A stretch of 64,000 nucleotides of DNA from Latilactobacillus graminis DSM 20719 (GTDB lineage: Bacteria; Bacillota; Bacilli; Lactobacillales; Lactobacillaceae): positions 1 to 64,000 of the forward strand of contig NZ_AYZB01000005.1 in the NCBI RefSeq assembly GCF_001436415.1, written 5' to 3'. The notes under the pieces are model-generated. The model ran no database searches and was not told the origin of the DNA. It worked only from the letters and a program-made list of their open reading frames with translations. Each line of letters starts with the position of its first letter. The stretch's first letter is position 1. The translations under genes were made by a program, and so were the position numbers. Below, piece by piece: positions 36,777 to 44,330 of the stretch.

Positions 36777-37103
36777 TTATATTTGTGAAAACTCAATCAC
36801 AACACCGGTCCGAGCATCAACTTTGAAGTGGAATTGATTGGTTCCATCTGTGCGTTCGCAGATAATACCACCTTGATAGATTGGAAAAGTACGTTGGTTC
36901 TGCGAAAACAAATGTGGATTTTCTTCTATCCAAGAACCCACAATGTGTCCTTCGTGCTTCAAGCCGGCTTTAACATCTTCTAAAATTTGGTTTAATTTAA
37001 TCATTCTTTGTTGCGCCCGATACTGTTTAGCACTAGCAGCAGCTGCGAGTGCTAAGCCGATTCCGGTTAATAAATATTTGAATGTTTGGCCATTTTTTTT
37101 CAA
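36777..37103 (-). CDS. small exported or membrane-anchored protein of unknown function
   Basis: A 108-residue protein. A basic start (MKKNGQTFKY) and a hydrophobic stretch (LLTGIGLALAAAASA, residues 11-25) suggest a signal anchor or signal peptide. The rest is soluble, with FPIYQGGIICERTDGTNQFHFKVDARTG near the end, a beta-rich pattern faintly like a PepSY domain; I do not claim membership. It starts after an AGGAG site. It is divergent from the thioredoxin-like gene. Confidence 0.65.
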   Translation of the reverse strand: MKKNGQTFKYLLTGIGLALAAAASAKQYRAQQRMIKLNQILEDVKAGLKHEGHIVGSWIEENPHLFSQNQRTFPIYQGGIICERTDGTNQFHFKVDARTGVVIEFSQI

Positions 37104-37227
37104 TGAAAAACTCCTCAGTCATTTTTGTCTTTGAATAGTATAGCACAATTTTTAGTCCTAAGGAGTGGACATTTACGACTAAACCGCTTATATTAAAACG
37201 AGTAGTAAAAATTTGAAGGGGTGCATA

Positions 37228-37548
37228 ATGAAAGAATTAGCAACGATGGCAGATACGAATCTGACCCATCTGATGACTGAAGGGAAACATGTTTTATTTT
37301 TTACAGCAACTTGGTGTAGCGATTGTCGGTTTATTAAACCGGCCATGCCAGAGATAGAAGCTGAATTCCCAGAATACGACTTTATTGAGATTGATCGGGA
37401 CCAATTCATCGACATTTGTGAAGAGTGGGAAATTTTTGGAATTCCTAGTTTTGTGGTGATTGATAATGGAAAAGAGATTGGTCGTTTCGTTAATAAAGAT
37501 CGGAAAACAAAACGCGAAATTACTGGATTTATTCACTCATTGAACTAA
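37228..37548 (+). CDS. thioredoxin-like protein (YtpP type)
   Basis: A 106-residue single-domain thioredoxin fold. The active-site motif is WCSDC (about residues 30-34), with [18 protein letters not shown], and the conserved cis-proline occurs in FGIPSFVV. The CxxC pair differs from the CGPC of the main thioredoxin, so it is a paralogue, corresponding to Bacillus YtpP by context: the next gene is ytpR. ATG 37228 follows AAGGGG. A role in disulfide reduction is inferred. Confidence 0.85.
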   Translation: MKELATMADTNLTHLMTEGKHVLFFTATWCSDCRFIKPAMPEIEAEFPEYDFIEIDRDQFIDICEEWEIFGIPSFVVIDNGKEIGRFVNKDRKTKREITGFIHSLN

Positions 37549-37566
37549 TTTTGAAGGAGTCATTAA

Positions 37567-38196
37567 ATGTTAATTGCAAGTATGAATCAAGTTGCTTTTC
37601 CCAACATCTTAGTGGTGATGACCCAACCAGATGATAAAAAGCAAGAGACAGTTGAAAAACAATCAATCGTACGTATCAGTAATCAGGCTAACCAGACGAT
37701 TGGATATAATTTTTTAGCGATAAATGAGTTATTGCCGGACTTACAATTCAACGGTGTGCAAACGTTGACTAAACAAGAAGTTACGGTGTTAAATGAAGCC
37801 TTAGTGGCCGCCGGATTTACCGGTGATTTAGTTGCTGATGAAGCGCCACATCTTGTGGTTGGTTACGTTCAAGAAAGTGTAGCGCATCCTGATTCAGATC
37901 ATATGCATATTACGCAAACTCAGATTGCACCTGATCAAACGGTACAGATTGTTTGTGGTGCAGCCAATATTGCCCAAGGACAAAAAGTAATTGTCGCGAC
38001 AGTTGGGGCTGTTATGCCCGAAGGTAAAGTTATTTGGCCAGGGCAGCTACGCGGTGTTCAAAGTGATGGGATGATTTGTGCGGCGCGTGAAATTGGCGTA
38101 GTCAATGCGCCGGCCAAAGGAATCATGGTCTTACCAGATGATTGGGAAGTTGGTCGTGAAGTGACGGTTGAGGCAGTGGCCGCTTTGCTTAAATAA
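37567..38196 (+). CDS. ytpR: YtpR-like tRNA-binding-domain protein
   Basis: A 209-residue protein. The N-terminal half (DUF4479-like) precedes a tRNA-binding domain similar to the start of the phenylalanyl-tRNA synthetase beta subunit: VVGYVQESVAHPDSDHMHI, VQIVCGAANIAQGQKV and LRGVQSDGMICAARE. No catalytic synthetase part is present. GAAGGAG precedes ATG 37567, 18 bases after the thioredoxin-like gene. Function of the family is not established. Confidence 0.88.
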   Translation: MLIASMNQVAFPNILVVMTQPDDKKQETVEKQSIVRISNQANQTIGYNFLAINELLPDLQFNGVQTLTKQEVTVLNEALVAAGFTGDLVADEAPHLVVGYVQESVAHPDSDHMHITQTQIAPDQTVQIVCGAANIAQGQKVIVATVGAVMPEGKVIWPGQLRGVQSDGMICAAREIGVVNAPAKGIMVLPDDWEVGREVTVEAVAALLK

Positions 38197-38250
38197 GCTG
38201 ATTTACGAATTTGTTATGGGATTATTAAAAATATAATAGTATGATAATCG

Positions 38251-38288
38251 ATAACAATTAATTGGTTTAACCGCCCATTAATTGTTAT
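38251..38288 (+). promoter_or_regulatory. perfect 12-base inverted repeat in the asnB leader
   Basis: ATAACAATTAAT (38251-38262) and ATTAATTGTTAT (38277-38288) flank a 14-base loop, 48 bases before asnB. No T run directly follows, so it may be an operator or an RNA structure. No T-box features (specifier stem, anti-terminator with GGN ACCGCG) are seen. Confidence 0.5.
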
Positions 38289-38336
38289 TTCGTTTTGTAG
38301 TTAATTCAATCGTAAAATATAAAAGGGGTTAAATAT

Positions 38337-40241
38337 ATGTGTGGGATTGTCGGATTTGCCGGTGGATTATTTGATTTACCAAAGAAAAAAGAAGTATTGA
38401 ACCAACAAATGGATGTCATTAAACACCGTGGCCCCAGTGGTGAGGGCGATTTTATTGATGATCAAGTCGCATTAGGTTTCCGACGCTTATCAATTATTGA
38501 TTTAACCAAGGGTGATCAACCCATCTATAATGAAGATCACACTAAGTTAGTTTTTTTCAATGGTGAAATCTATAATTATCGTGAAATGCGAACGGAATTA
38601 ATCGCACTTGGGCATGATTTTAAAACTGATTCAGATACCGAAACAATTTTGCATGGTTATGAACAGTGGGGCAAAGAGGTGGTAACTAAACTTCGTGGGA
38701 TGTTTGTCTTTGTGATCTATGACTTACAAGCTAAGAAGTTATTTGGTGCCCGTGATTTCTTTGGTATCAAGCCGCTTTATTACACGACATTAACAGATGG
38801 AACTTTTATGTTTAGTAGTGAAATTAAAACCTTTATGCGTCATCCAGAATTCAAACCGGAATTAAATAAAACGGCTTTGAAATCATTTATGATGAATCAA
38901 TATAATGATCTGCAAGAAACATTCTTTAAAGGGGTCTTTAGATTTCCTGCCGGACATTACTTTACGTACGAGGATGGCCAATTAGATATCCAAAAATATT
39001 GGGATATGTCGTTTGCTCCTTCAAACTTATCTTTTGAAGAAGAAGTGGCTAAAATTGATGCAGCAGTTGAGGAATCAGTTAAAGCTTACAATGTGGCAGA
39101 TGTACCAGTTGGGGCTTTCTTGTCTGAAGGGGTTGACAGTAGTTATGTAACCAGCATTTTGCAACCGCAAGAAGTCTTTAGTGTTGGGTTTGATGATCAA
39201 ACTTATAATGAAGTCACAGCAGCTCGGGCCCTTGCTGATGAATTGGGCTTAAATTTCAATGAAACAAAAGTCAATGCTGACGATGCATTTGCTGAATTCG
39301 ACAAGATCCAATATTACTTGGACGAACCAGATGGCAATCCATCGTGTGTGCCATTATGGTTCCTCTCACGGTTTGCTCGTGAAAAAGTAACGGTGGCTTT
39401 GTCTGGTGAAGGTGCTGACGAATTATTCGCTGGTTATGTCAACTACGGCATGCATTCACATAATTCAACCATCAAGGCCTTCACCTCTGGCTTGAAGAAA
39501 TTGCCGAAGGGTGTGCAGGCAAGCTTAGCCAAAGCAGTTAAGAAGATGCCTGCTTTTCCAGGGCGCGTCCATTTATATACAAACTTGGCTAATCCGCGTG
39601 AATTTTATACGGGGCAATCGGTGATTTTTGATATTGAAAATCCCAGTGTTTTTGGGGCGGATGAAGCAAATCAATTCTTGCAACCAGCTTATCAAAACGA
39701 CGGGACGATCCAAGCTAACTATCAAGCGGATTTTGATAATGTTGCAGATGCTGATCCAGTCTCACAAATGCAATATATCGATTTACACCACTTTATGTTA
39801 AATGATATTTTGCAAAAGGCAGATAAGTTATCAATGGCGCATAGTTTAGAATTGCGTGTACCATTCCTAGATCCTAAAGTGGCTAAGGTTGCAGGTGAAG
39901 TGCCAACGAAATATTTAATCAATAGCCATGATACAAAATATGCATACCGGCAAGCATCTGCGAAACATTTACCCGCTGCTTGGGCTAATCGACCTAAGTT
40001 AGGCTTTCCAGTACCAATTAAGCAATGGCTTGAAGATGATAAGTATTATGAAAAAGTTAAAGCCCTTTTTAGTGAAGACTTCGTGGCGGAGTTTTTTGAT
40101 CAAGCTAAAATATTGGCCTTGTTAGATGCTAATAAAGAGCAAAAAATTAATGGGCGCCGAAAGATTTGGACTATTTTTACGTTCTTAACTTGGTATAAAG
40201 TTTACTTCCAAAATGTTGAAAATTATTTAGCATTGGGCTAA
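38337..40241 (+). CDS. asnB: asparagine synthase (glutamine-hydrolysing)
   Basis: A 634-residue two-domain enzyme making asparagine from aspartate, glutamine and ATP. Cys2 of MCGIVGFAG is the glutaminase nucleophile; RGPSGEG, FNGEIYNY and the RDFFGIKPLYY motif follow. The synthetase domain begins near residue 235; its ATP-binding PP-loop reads LSEGVDSSY, with Glu where the textbook SGGxDS has Gly. ATG 38337 follows AAAGGGG. It is monocistronic with its own terminator and a hairpin in the leader. Confidence 0.93.
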   Translation: MCGIVGFAGGLFDLPKKKEVLNQQMDVIKHRGPSGEGDFIDDQVALGFRRLSIIDLTKGDQPIYNEDHTKLVFFNGEIYNYREMRTELIALGHDFKTDSDTETILHGYEQWGKEVVTKLRGMFVFVIYDLQAKKLFGARDFFGIKPLYYTTLTDGTFMFSSEIKTFMRHPEFKPELNKTALKSFMMNQYNDLQETFFKGVFRFPAGHYFTYEDGQLDIQKYWDMSFAPSNLSFEEEVAKIDAAVEESVKAYNVADVPVGAFLSEGVDSSYVTSILQPQEVFSVGFDDQTYNEVTAARALADELGLNFNETKVNADDAFAEFDKIQYYLDEPDGNPSCVPLWFLSRFAREKVTVALSGEGADELFAGYVNYGMHSHNSTIKAFTSGLKKLPKGVQASLAKAVKKMPAFPGRVHLYTNLANPREFYTGQSVIFDIENPSVFGADEANQFLQPAYQNDGTIQANYQADFDNVADADPVSQMQYIDLHHFMLNDILQKADKLSMAHSLELRVPFLDPKVAKVAGEVPTKYLINSHDTKYAYRQASAKHLPAAWANRPKLGFPVPIKQWLEDDKYYEKVKALFSEDFVAEFFDQAKILALLDANKEQKINGRRKIWTIFTFLTWYKVYFQNVENYLALG

Positions 40242-40252
40242 ACGCAACAATC

Positions 40253-40291
40253 AAAAAGCTGCGACAAGTTGACTTGTTGTAGCTTTTTTTT
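40253..40291 (+). terminator. terminator of asnB
   Basis: AAAAAGCTGCGACAAG pairs with CTTGTTGTAGCTTTTT (G-U pairs) around a TTGA loop and continues in T residues. Confidence 0.85.
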
Positions 40292-40430
40292 GCGGATTCA
40301 TGATAAGTGATTTAGATATTGAGTAAAATAGTGATTCATTATTTAGCTCAAACCGCCCATGTGGTAAACTAGAAGGAATTGGTGCTTTAATTAGTTGATT
40401 ATGTTTTATTGAAAAGAGGACGTTTGAAAG

Positions 40431-41765
40431 ATGATAACAAATGACACGGTTTACCATTTTGTTGGGATTAAAGGTTCAGGGATGAGTGCACTTGCACTTG
40501 TCTTAAATGATCTAGGCTATCAAGTCCAAGGATCGGATATTGATCAATATACATTCACTCAGCGCGATTTAGAACGCGCAGCGATTAAAATCCTGCCGTT
40601 TTCAGAAGATAATTTACACGAAGGGTTAACAGTCATTGCCGGCAATGCCTTCCAAGATAGCCAAATTGAAATTAAAAAAGCTCTTGAAATGGGATTGCCA
40701 GTTGTTCGCTACCATCAATTTTTGGGGGAATTATTAAAAGACTATACCAGTATTGGAGTTGCCGGGGCCCATGGTAAAACAAGTACTAGTGGTTTATTAG
40801 CACATGTTTTGAGTGGCGTTGCTAAAACGAGTTATTTAGTTGGCGATGGTACTGGTAAAGGGATTAAAGATGCCCAATTTTTTGCATTTGAAGCGGATGA
40901 ATATCGGCGGCATTTTTTGGCGTATTCGCCAGACTATTTAATTATGACTAACATTGATTTTGACCATCCAGATTATTATACAGGTTTAGATGATGTGTTC
41001 GATGCGTTCCAATCAGAAGCTTATAAAGTTCAAAAAGGTATTTTTGCCTGGGGGGATGATCCTGAATTACGGAAGCTCAAAGCAAATGTACCAATTTATT
41101 ATTATGGTGTCCGGGAAGCCGATGATTTTCAGGCTCGCAATATCCAACGAACAGTGCAGGGTTCAGAATTTGACGCTTACTATCATGATGAAAATATTGG
41201 CCACTATCATGTGCCACTATATGGCGAACACAATGTTTTAAATAGTTTAGCAGTGATTGCGGTCAGCTTTTTAGAAAAGATTGACGGGCAGGAAGTCGCC
41301 GACGAGTTGGCTAACTTTAAGGGGGTTAAACGCCGCTTTACTGAAAAGAAAGTTGCCGATGTGACGATTATCGACGATTATGCACATCATCCATCCGAAA
41401 TTAAGGCTACTTTGGATGCGGCACGGCAAAAATATCCAGACAAACAAATTGTAGCGGTTTTCCAACCCCATACGTTCACACGGACAATTGCGTTAATGGA
41501 TGATTTTGCAGCTAGTTTAAATCTTGCGGATGAAGTCTTCTTAACGGATATCTTTAGTTCAGCGCGTGAAAAGGCTGGAAAAGTATCAAGCGCCGATTTA
41601 GGGGCAAAGATTACTAAGGGTGGGCGTGTCTTAAAAATTGACAATATGTCCCCTTTATTGGACTGTGATCAACCCGTCGTAGTTTTCATGGGCGCTGGTG
41701 ATGTACAAAAATATGAATATGCATATGAAGAATTATTGAGTAGTCTAAGTCCTAAAGATAATTAA
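40431..41765 (+). CDS. murC: UDP-N-acetylmuramate--L-alanine ligase
   Basis: A 444-residue Mur ligase adding L-Ala to UDP-MurNAc in peptidoglycan precursor synthesis. The UDP-binding [18 protein letters not shown] lies at residues 10-27. The ATP-binding [16 protein letters not shown] lies near 112, and [11 protein letters not shown] and [10 protein letters not shown] follow. Length is normal. ATG 40431 follows AAGAGGAC. No other cell-wall genes are adjacent except the distant PBP gene. Confidence 0.95.
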   Translation: MITNDTVYHFVGIKGSGMSALALVLNDLGYQVQGSDIDQYTFTQRDLERAAIKILPFSEDNLHEGLTVIAGNAFQDSQIEIKKALEMGLPVVRYHQFLGELLKDYTSIGVAGAHGKTSTSGLLAHVLSGVAKTSYLVGDGTGKGIKDAQFFAFEADEYRRHFLAYSPDYLIMTNIDFDHPDYYTGLDDVFDAFQSEAYKVQKGIFAWGDDPELRKLKANVPIYYYGVREADDFQARNIQRTVQGSEFDAYYHDENIGHYHVPLYGEHNVLNSLAVIAVSFLEKIDGQEVADELANFKGVKRRFTEKKVADVTIIDDYAHHPSEIKATLDAARQKYPDKQIVAVFQPHTFTRTIALMDDFAASLNLADEVFLTDIFSSAREKAGKVSSADLGAKITKGGRVLKIDNMSPLLDCDQPVVVFMGAGDVQKYEYAYEELLSSLSPKDN

Positions 41766-41861
41766 GATTAGGGCATTTTGGTTGTCTTTCTTGATGGATT
41801 TGATACAATGTCTCTAGTCGGGTGATTGTTAACCTGCTTAGAAATATAAGAGGTGATATTT

Positions 41862-42560
41862 ATGGAAGAAAGACGCGTTGTCAATGTTGAAAGTGAAACG
41901 AGCTTTTTCAGTAAAGTCTACGGTTTAATGGCCGTGGGTGTTGGGATTTCAGCATTGGTTGCCATTTTATTAGTAACAGTATTTAAAGCACAAACGTTCG
42001 CGATACTATCAAGCGGTAGTTCATGGTTAGTTTGGGGCTTAATGATTGTTGAACTACTATTAGTTGTTCAAATTAGTCGCCGTTCAACTAAGAACCCAAC
42101 GGCATCATTTGCCATGTTTGTCGCTTATGCGGCATTGAATGGGTTAACTTTTTCGGCAGTGTTGTTAGTCTATAATATTGGTCAAATTGGGACAGCCTTT
42201 GTTTCAAGTGCCCTTGTTTTCGTAGCAATGTCGATTTATGGTCGAATCACCAAGAATAATTTAAGTGGCTTCGGCCGATTTGCGATGATGGGGTTGATTG
42301 GTGTAATCATTGTCTCATTGGTTAACTTCTTCATGGCATCAGCTGCCGTCAGCTACTTCTTGTCATATGCGATGTTGATTATTTTCATTATTTTAACTGC
42401 ATGGGACAATCAAAAGTTAAGTATGATGTATCGTCAATACGGCGCAACTGGTGAAATGTCGGTTTCTGGTTTAGCTGTGATGGGCGCATTAACCTTGTAC
42501 TTAGACTTTGTTAACTTATTCCTCACAATGCTCCAAATTTTTGGCGGCGGAAGAGATTAA
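41862..42560 (+). CDS. Bax inhibitor-1/YccA family membrane protein
   Basis: A 232-residue integral membrane protein with a short acidic/basic N terminus (MEERRVVNVESETSFFSKVYG) and seven predicted helices, the BI-1/TMBIM pattern. The family includes pH-sensitive calcium leak channels such as Bacillus YetJ; a conserved Asp near the C-terminal helix (LYLDFVNLFL) is present. ATG 41862 follows AAGAGGTG; the ATG at 41853 has poorer spacing. It is monocistronic between murC and two strong hairpins. Confidence 0.88.
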   Translation: MEERRVVNVESETSFFSKVYGLMAVGVGISALVAILLVTVFKAQTFAILSSGSSWLVWGLMIVELLLVVQISRRSTKNPTASFAMFVAYAALNGLTFSAVLLVYNIGQIGTAFVSSALVFVAMSIYGRITKNNLSGFGRFAMMGLIGVIIVSLVNFFMASAAVSYFLSYAMLIIFIILTAWDNQKLSMMYRQYGATGEMSVSGLAVMGALTLYLDFVNLFLTMLQIFGGGRD

Positions 42561-42562
42561 GA

Positions 42563-42597
42563 GTGTGATAACAGTCGGGATATGACTGTTATCACAC
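42563..42597. repeat. perfect 14-base hairpin after the BI-1 gene
   Basis: GTGTGATAACAGTC and GACTGTTATCACAC flank a 7-base loop. No T run follows (CGTTTC), so it is not a standard terminator; a true terminator comes eight bases later. Confidence 0.55.
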
Positions 42598-42604
42598 GTT
42601 TCAA

Positions 42605-42646
42605 AAGAACGGTCATCAGGTAAAACTGATGACCGTTCTTTTTTTT
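42605..42646 (+). terminator. terminator before the padR operon
   Basis: A perfect 15-base stem (AAGAACGGTCATCAG with CTGATGACCGTTCTT), 6-base loop and eight T. It insulates the padR promoter starting five bases later. Confidence 0.9.
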
Positions 42647-42650
42647 ATGC

Positions 42651-42680
42651 TTGACACAATACTATGCATAATATAGTATT
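42651..42680 (+). promoter_or_regulatory. padR promoter with overlapping operator
   Basis: TTGACA (42651-42656) with TAGTAT at 42674-42679 (17-base spacer). A perfect dyad AATACTAT (42658-42665) / ATAGTATT (42673-42680) with a 7-base spacer fills the promoter. Such placement is expected for PadR autorepression; the binding protein is inferred. Confidence 0.65.
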
Positions 42681-42702
42681 GATTTTCGAAAGGGTGATCG
42701 GT

Positions 42703-43017
42703 TTGAATCCACAATTAAAGAAAGGCCTCTTGGAATTTTGTGTGTTAGCAACGCTTAAAAAAGAGGATTCGTATGGCTATCAAATTATCAAGGATACATC
42801 GAATGTCGTTGAAATTTCGGACTCAACATTATACCCAATCTTGAAACGGCTCGAGGCGCAGGGGGAAATTGAAAGTTATCGGGTCGAACACAATGGACGC
42901 TTGCGTAAATATTTTCATTTAACATTGGCGGGACAGGCATCGATTGATAGTTTTTTGGCCGATTGGCCGGCAGTGATGGGTATTTATACTTACATAAGGG
43001 AGTGTAACAATGACTAA
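42703..43017 (+). CDS. PadR family transcriptional regulator
   Basis: A 104-residue winged-helix regulator of the short PadR subfamily (no C-terminal dimer helix domain). It has the hallmark LLEFCVLATLKKEDSYGYQIIKD, STLYPILKRLEAQGEI and YRVEHNGRLRKYFHLT. The start TTG 42703 (NPQLKKGLLE) is nine bases after AAAGG; an in-frame GTG at 42694 overlaps that site. Together with the next gene (DUF1700) this is a common Firmicutes pair that responds to envelope or antimicrobial stress in several species. It is expected to repress its own operon. Confidence 0.88.
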   Translation: MNPQLKKGLLEFCVLATLKKEDSYGYQIIKDTSNVVEISDSTLYPILKRLEAQGEIESYRVEHNGRLRKYFHLTLAGQASIDSFLADWPAVMGIYTYIRECNND

Positions 43018-43603
43018 GAATCAATTTATTAAACAGCTTGCGGCAGAATTAACGCGGTATGGGATTAGTGATGCAGCCAACACGATTGATTATTACGATG
43101 AATTAATCGATGATCGACTGGAAGCGGGTGAAACGGAAGCGGAGATTATCGCGAGTTTAGCAACGCCAGCTCAGATTGTAGCGCAATTAGCTATACCAGA
43201 TAAACAGGTTCGCCAAAAGAAGATGGCACCGATGTTGATTATTTTAATCAGTTTCTTGTTAGTCTTAGGGGCACCGTTATGGGGCACGTTGTTGCTGACC
43301 GCCATCATTATAGTGGTACTTGGTTATTTCTTGATTTGGTTAGGCCCATTTCTGGGGACAATCTTTGCCGCTGCCGGAATTCTGGGTGGTAGTGTTAGTT
43401 TGATTTTATCGTTCTTTGTTGGCTTGCAAGAAGGCTGGATGATTGCGATTATGCAGCTTGGAATTAGTTTTGTGATGGTTGGTGTGGGGCTGATTTGTGC
43501 AGGGGCGACCTGGTACATGACGAAATACTTAATTCGTTTCTCGGTTGGAATCACACGCTGGCTGGTTGGGATGTTCCGTAGTCGATTAAAGGTGGTGGCG
43601 TAG
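43010..43603 (+). CDS. DUF1700 membrane protein
   Basis: A 197-residue protein. The N-terminal cytoplasmic part (MTKNQFIKQLAAELTRYG, YYDELIDDRLEAGETEAEII, TPAQIVAQLA) is the DUF1700/HAAS module that often follows PadR. Three or four membrane helices fill residues 73-165, ending in a basic tail. The gene overlaps padR by 8 bases and ends immediately before the next start codon, so translation of the three genes is coupled. Function unknown beyond family association. Confidence 0.85.
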   Translation: MTKNQFIKQLAAELTRYGISDAANTIDYYDELIDDRLEAGETEAEIIASLATPAQIVAQLAIPDKQVRQKKMAPMLIILISFLLVLGAPLWGTLLLTAIIIVVLGYFLIWLGPFLGTIFAAAGILGGSVSLILSFFVGLQEGWMIAIMQLGISFVMVGVGLICAGATWYMTKYLIRFSVGITRWLVGMFRSRLKVVA

Positions 43604-43750
43604 ATGTTGAAAAATTGGTTGAAGATTAGTTTATGTATGATTCTTGTGGGAATTATTTTAATGACCGTTAGTTTTGGGATGGCGGGTTTTAAAAGCCAAC
43701 CATTCCAATATCGTGGCACACATGAATGGAGCCGGACGTTTAACTTTTAA
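43604..43750 (+). CDS. 48-residue membrane microprotein, third gene of the padR operon
   Basis: The ATG at 43604 abuts the TAG of the DUF1700 gene, so translation can re-initiate directly; a GGTGG at 43591-43595 may serve as ribosome binding site. The product has one hydrophobic helix (residues about 6-28, ISLCMILVGIILMTVSFGMA) and an aromatic/polar tail ending SRTFNF. In related operons the third gene usually encodes a longer DUF4097 protein whose N-terminal helix looks like this one, so it may be a truncated version. A terminator follows in eight bases. Confidence 0.6.
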   Translation: MLKNWLKISLCMILVGIILMTVSFGMAGFKSQPFQYRGTHEWSRTFNF

Positions 43751-43758
43751 GATAAATA

Positions 43759-43795
43759 AAAAGAGGTGCCGATGATTATAATCGACACCTCTTTT
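43759..43795. terminator. bidirectional terminator of the padR operon and thioesterase gene
   Basis: AAAAGAGGTGCCGAT pairs with ATCGACACCTCTTTT (one mismatch) around a short AT loop, with T on both strands. Confidence 0.85.
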
Positions 43796-43800
43796 GTTCG

Positions 43801-44313
43801 TTATTGACCGTTCCATGGATAATCGGTACTGATATTTTGATTGAAGTGTTTTTGACTTTGAAAATTAGCGAGACGATGGGCTTTTCGTTCCTCATAACCG
43901 GCACAGATGAACCGTTCTTCTGGTGATTCGGGTTGAATGGCAGGTAGGACCGGGCGCTTTTCCATCGTGACAAAGGTTAAGAAGGCAGTTAGACCGAGGA
44001 ATCGTTCACCAGTCTTGAGATGTTCACCGATAATCTTAGTAAAGATTTCAATTGAACGGGTGCCGACACCGGCAACGTAACTTTCGATGCACAAGGAATC
44101 TTGCATTTTGAAAGGCGCAATGAAGTTCAGTTGGTCGATACTGGCAGTCACGGTTTCGACGCGCGCTAAGCGGCTAGCTGAAATGGATGCCGAACCATCC
44201 AAGAGTTCAAGCAAGCGTCCGCCATAGACGGTTTCATGTTCGTTCAAATCATTGACGAAGACGCGATGGTTACTGATGGAGAGCGTTTGACGACAGGTGA
44301 TGAGGTTTGACAT
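43801..44313 (-). CDS. acyl-CoA thioesterase (hotdog fold, BFIT/YkhA-like)
   Basis: A 170-residue single hotdog domain enzyme hydrolysing acyl-CoA. The motif NEHETVYGGRLLELLDGSASISASR (read in part, residues 24-45) contains the family Asn and Gly/Asp pattern around the central helix. This matches the cytosolic acyl-CoA hydrolase group. The C-terminal tail (about residues 125-170) is extended and polar. AAGGAG precedes ATG 44313, 17 bases after pepX, so the two minus-strand genes are probably co-transcribed. Acyl specificity unknown. Confidence 0.85.
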   Translation of the reverse strand: MSNLITCRQTLSISNHRVFVNDLNEHETVYGGRLLELLDGSASISASRLARVETVTASIDQLNFIAPFKMQDSLCIESYVAGVGTRSIEIFTKIIGEHLKTGERFLGLTAFLTFVTMEKRPVLPAIQPESPEERFICAGYEERKAHRLANFQSQKHFNQNISTDYPWNGQ

Positions 44314-44330
44314 TATAAAAAGACTCCTTA

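Noticed and set aside
38200-38336. T-box riboswitch before asnB
   Set aside because: No specifier loop, T-box bulge sequence or terminator/antiterminator pair; only a single hairpin is present.
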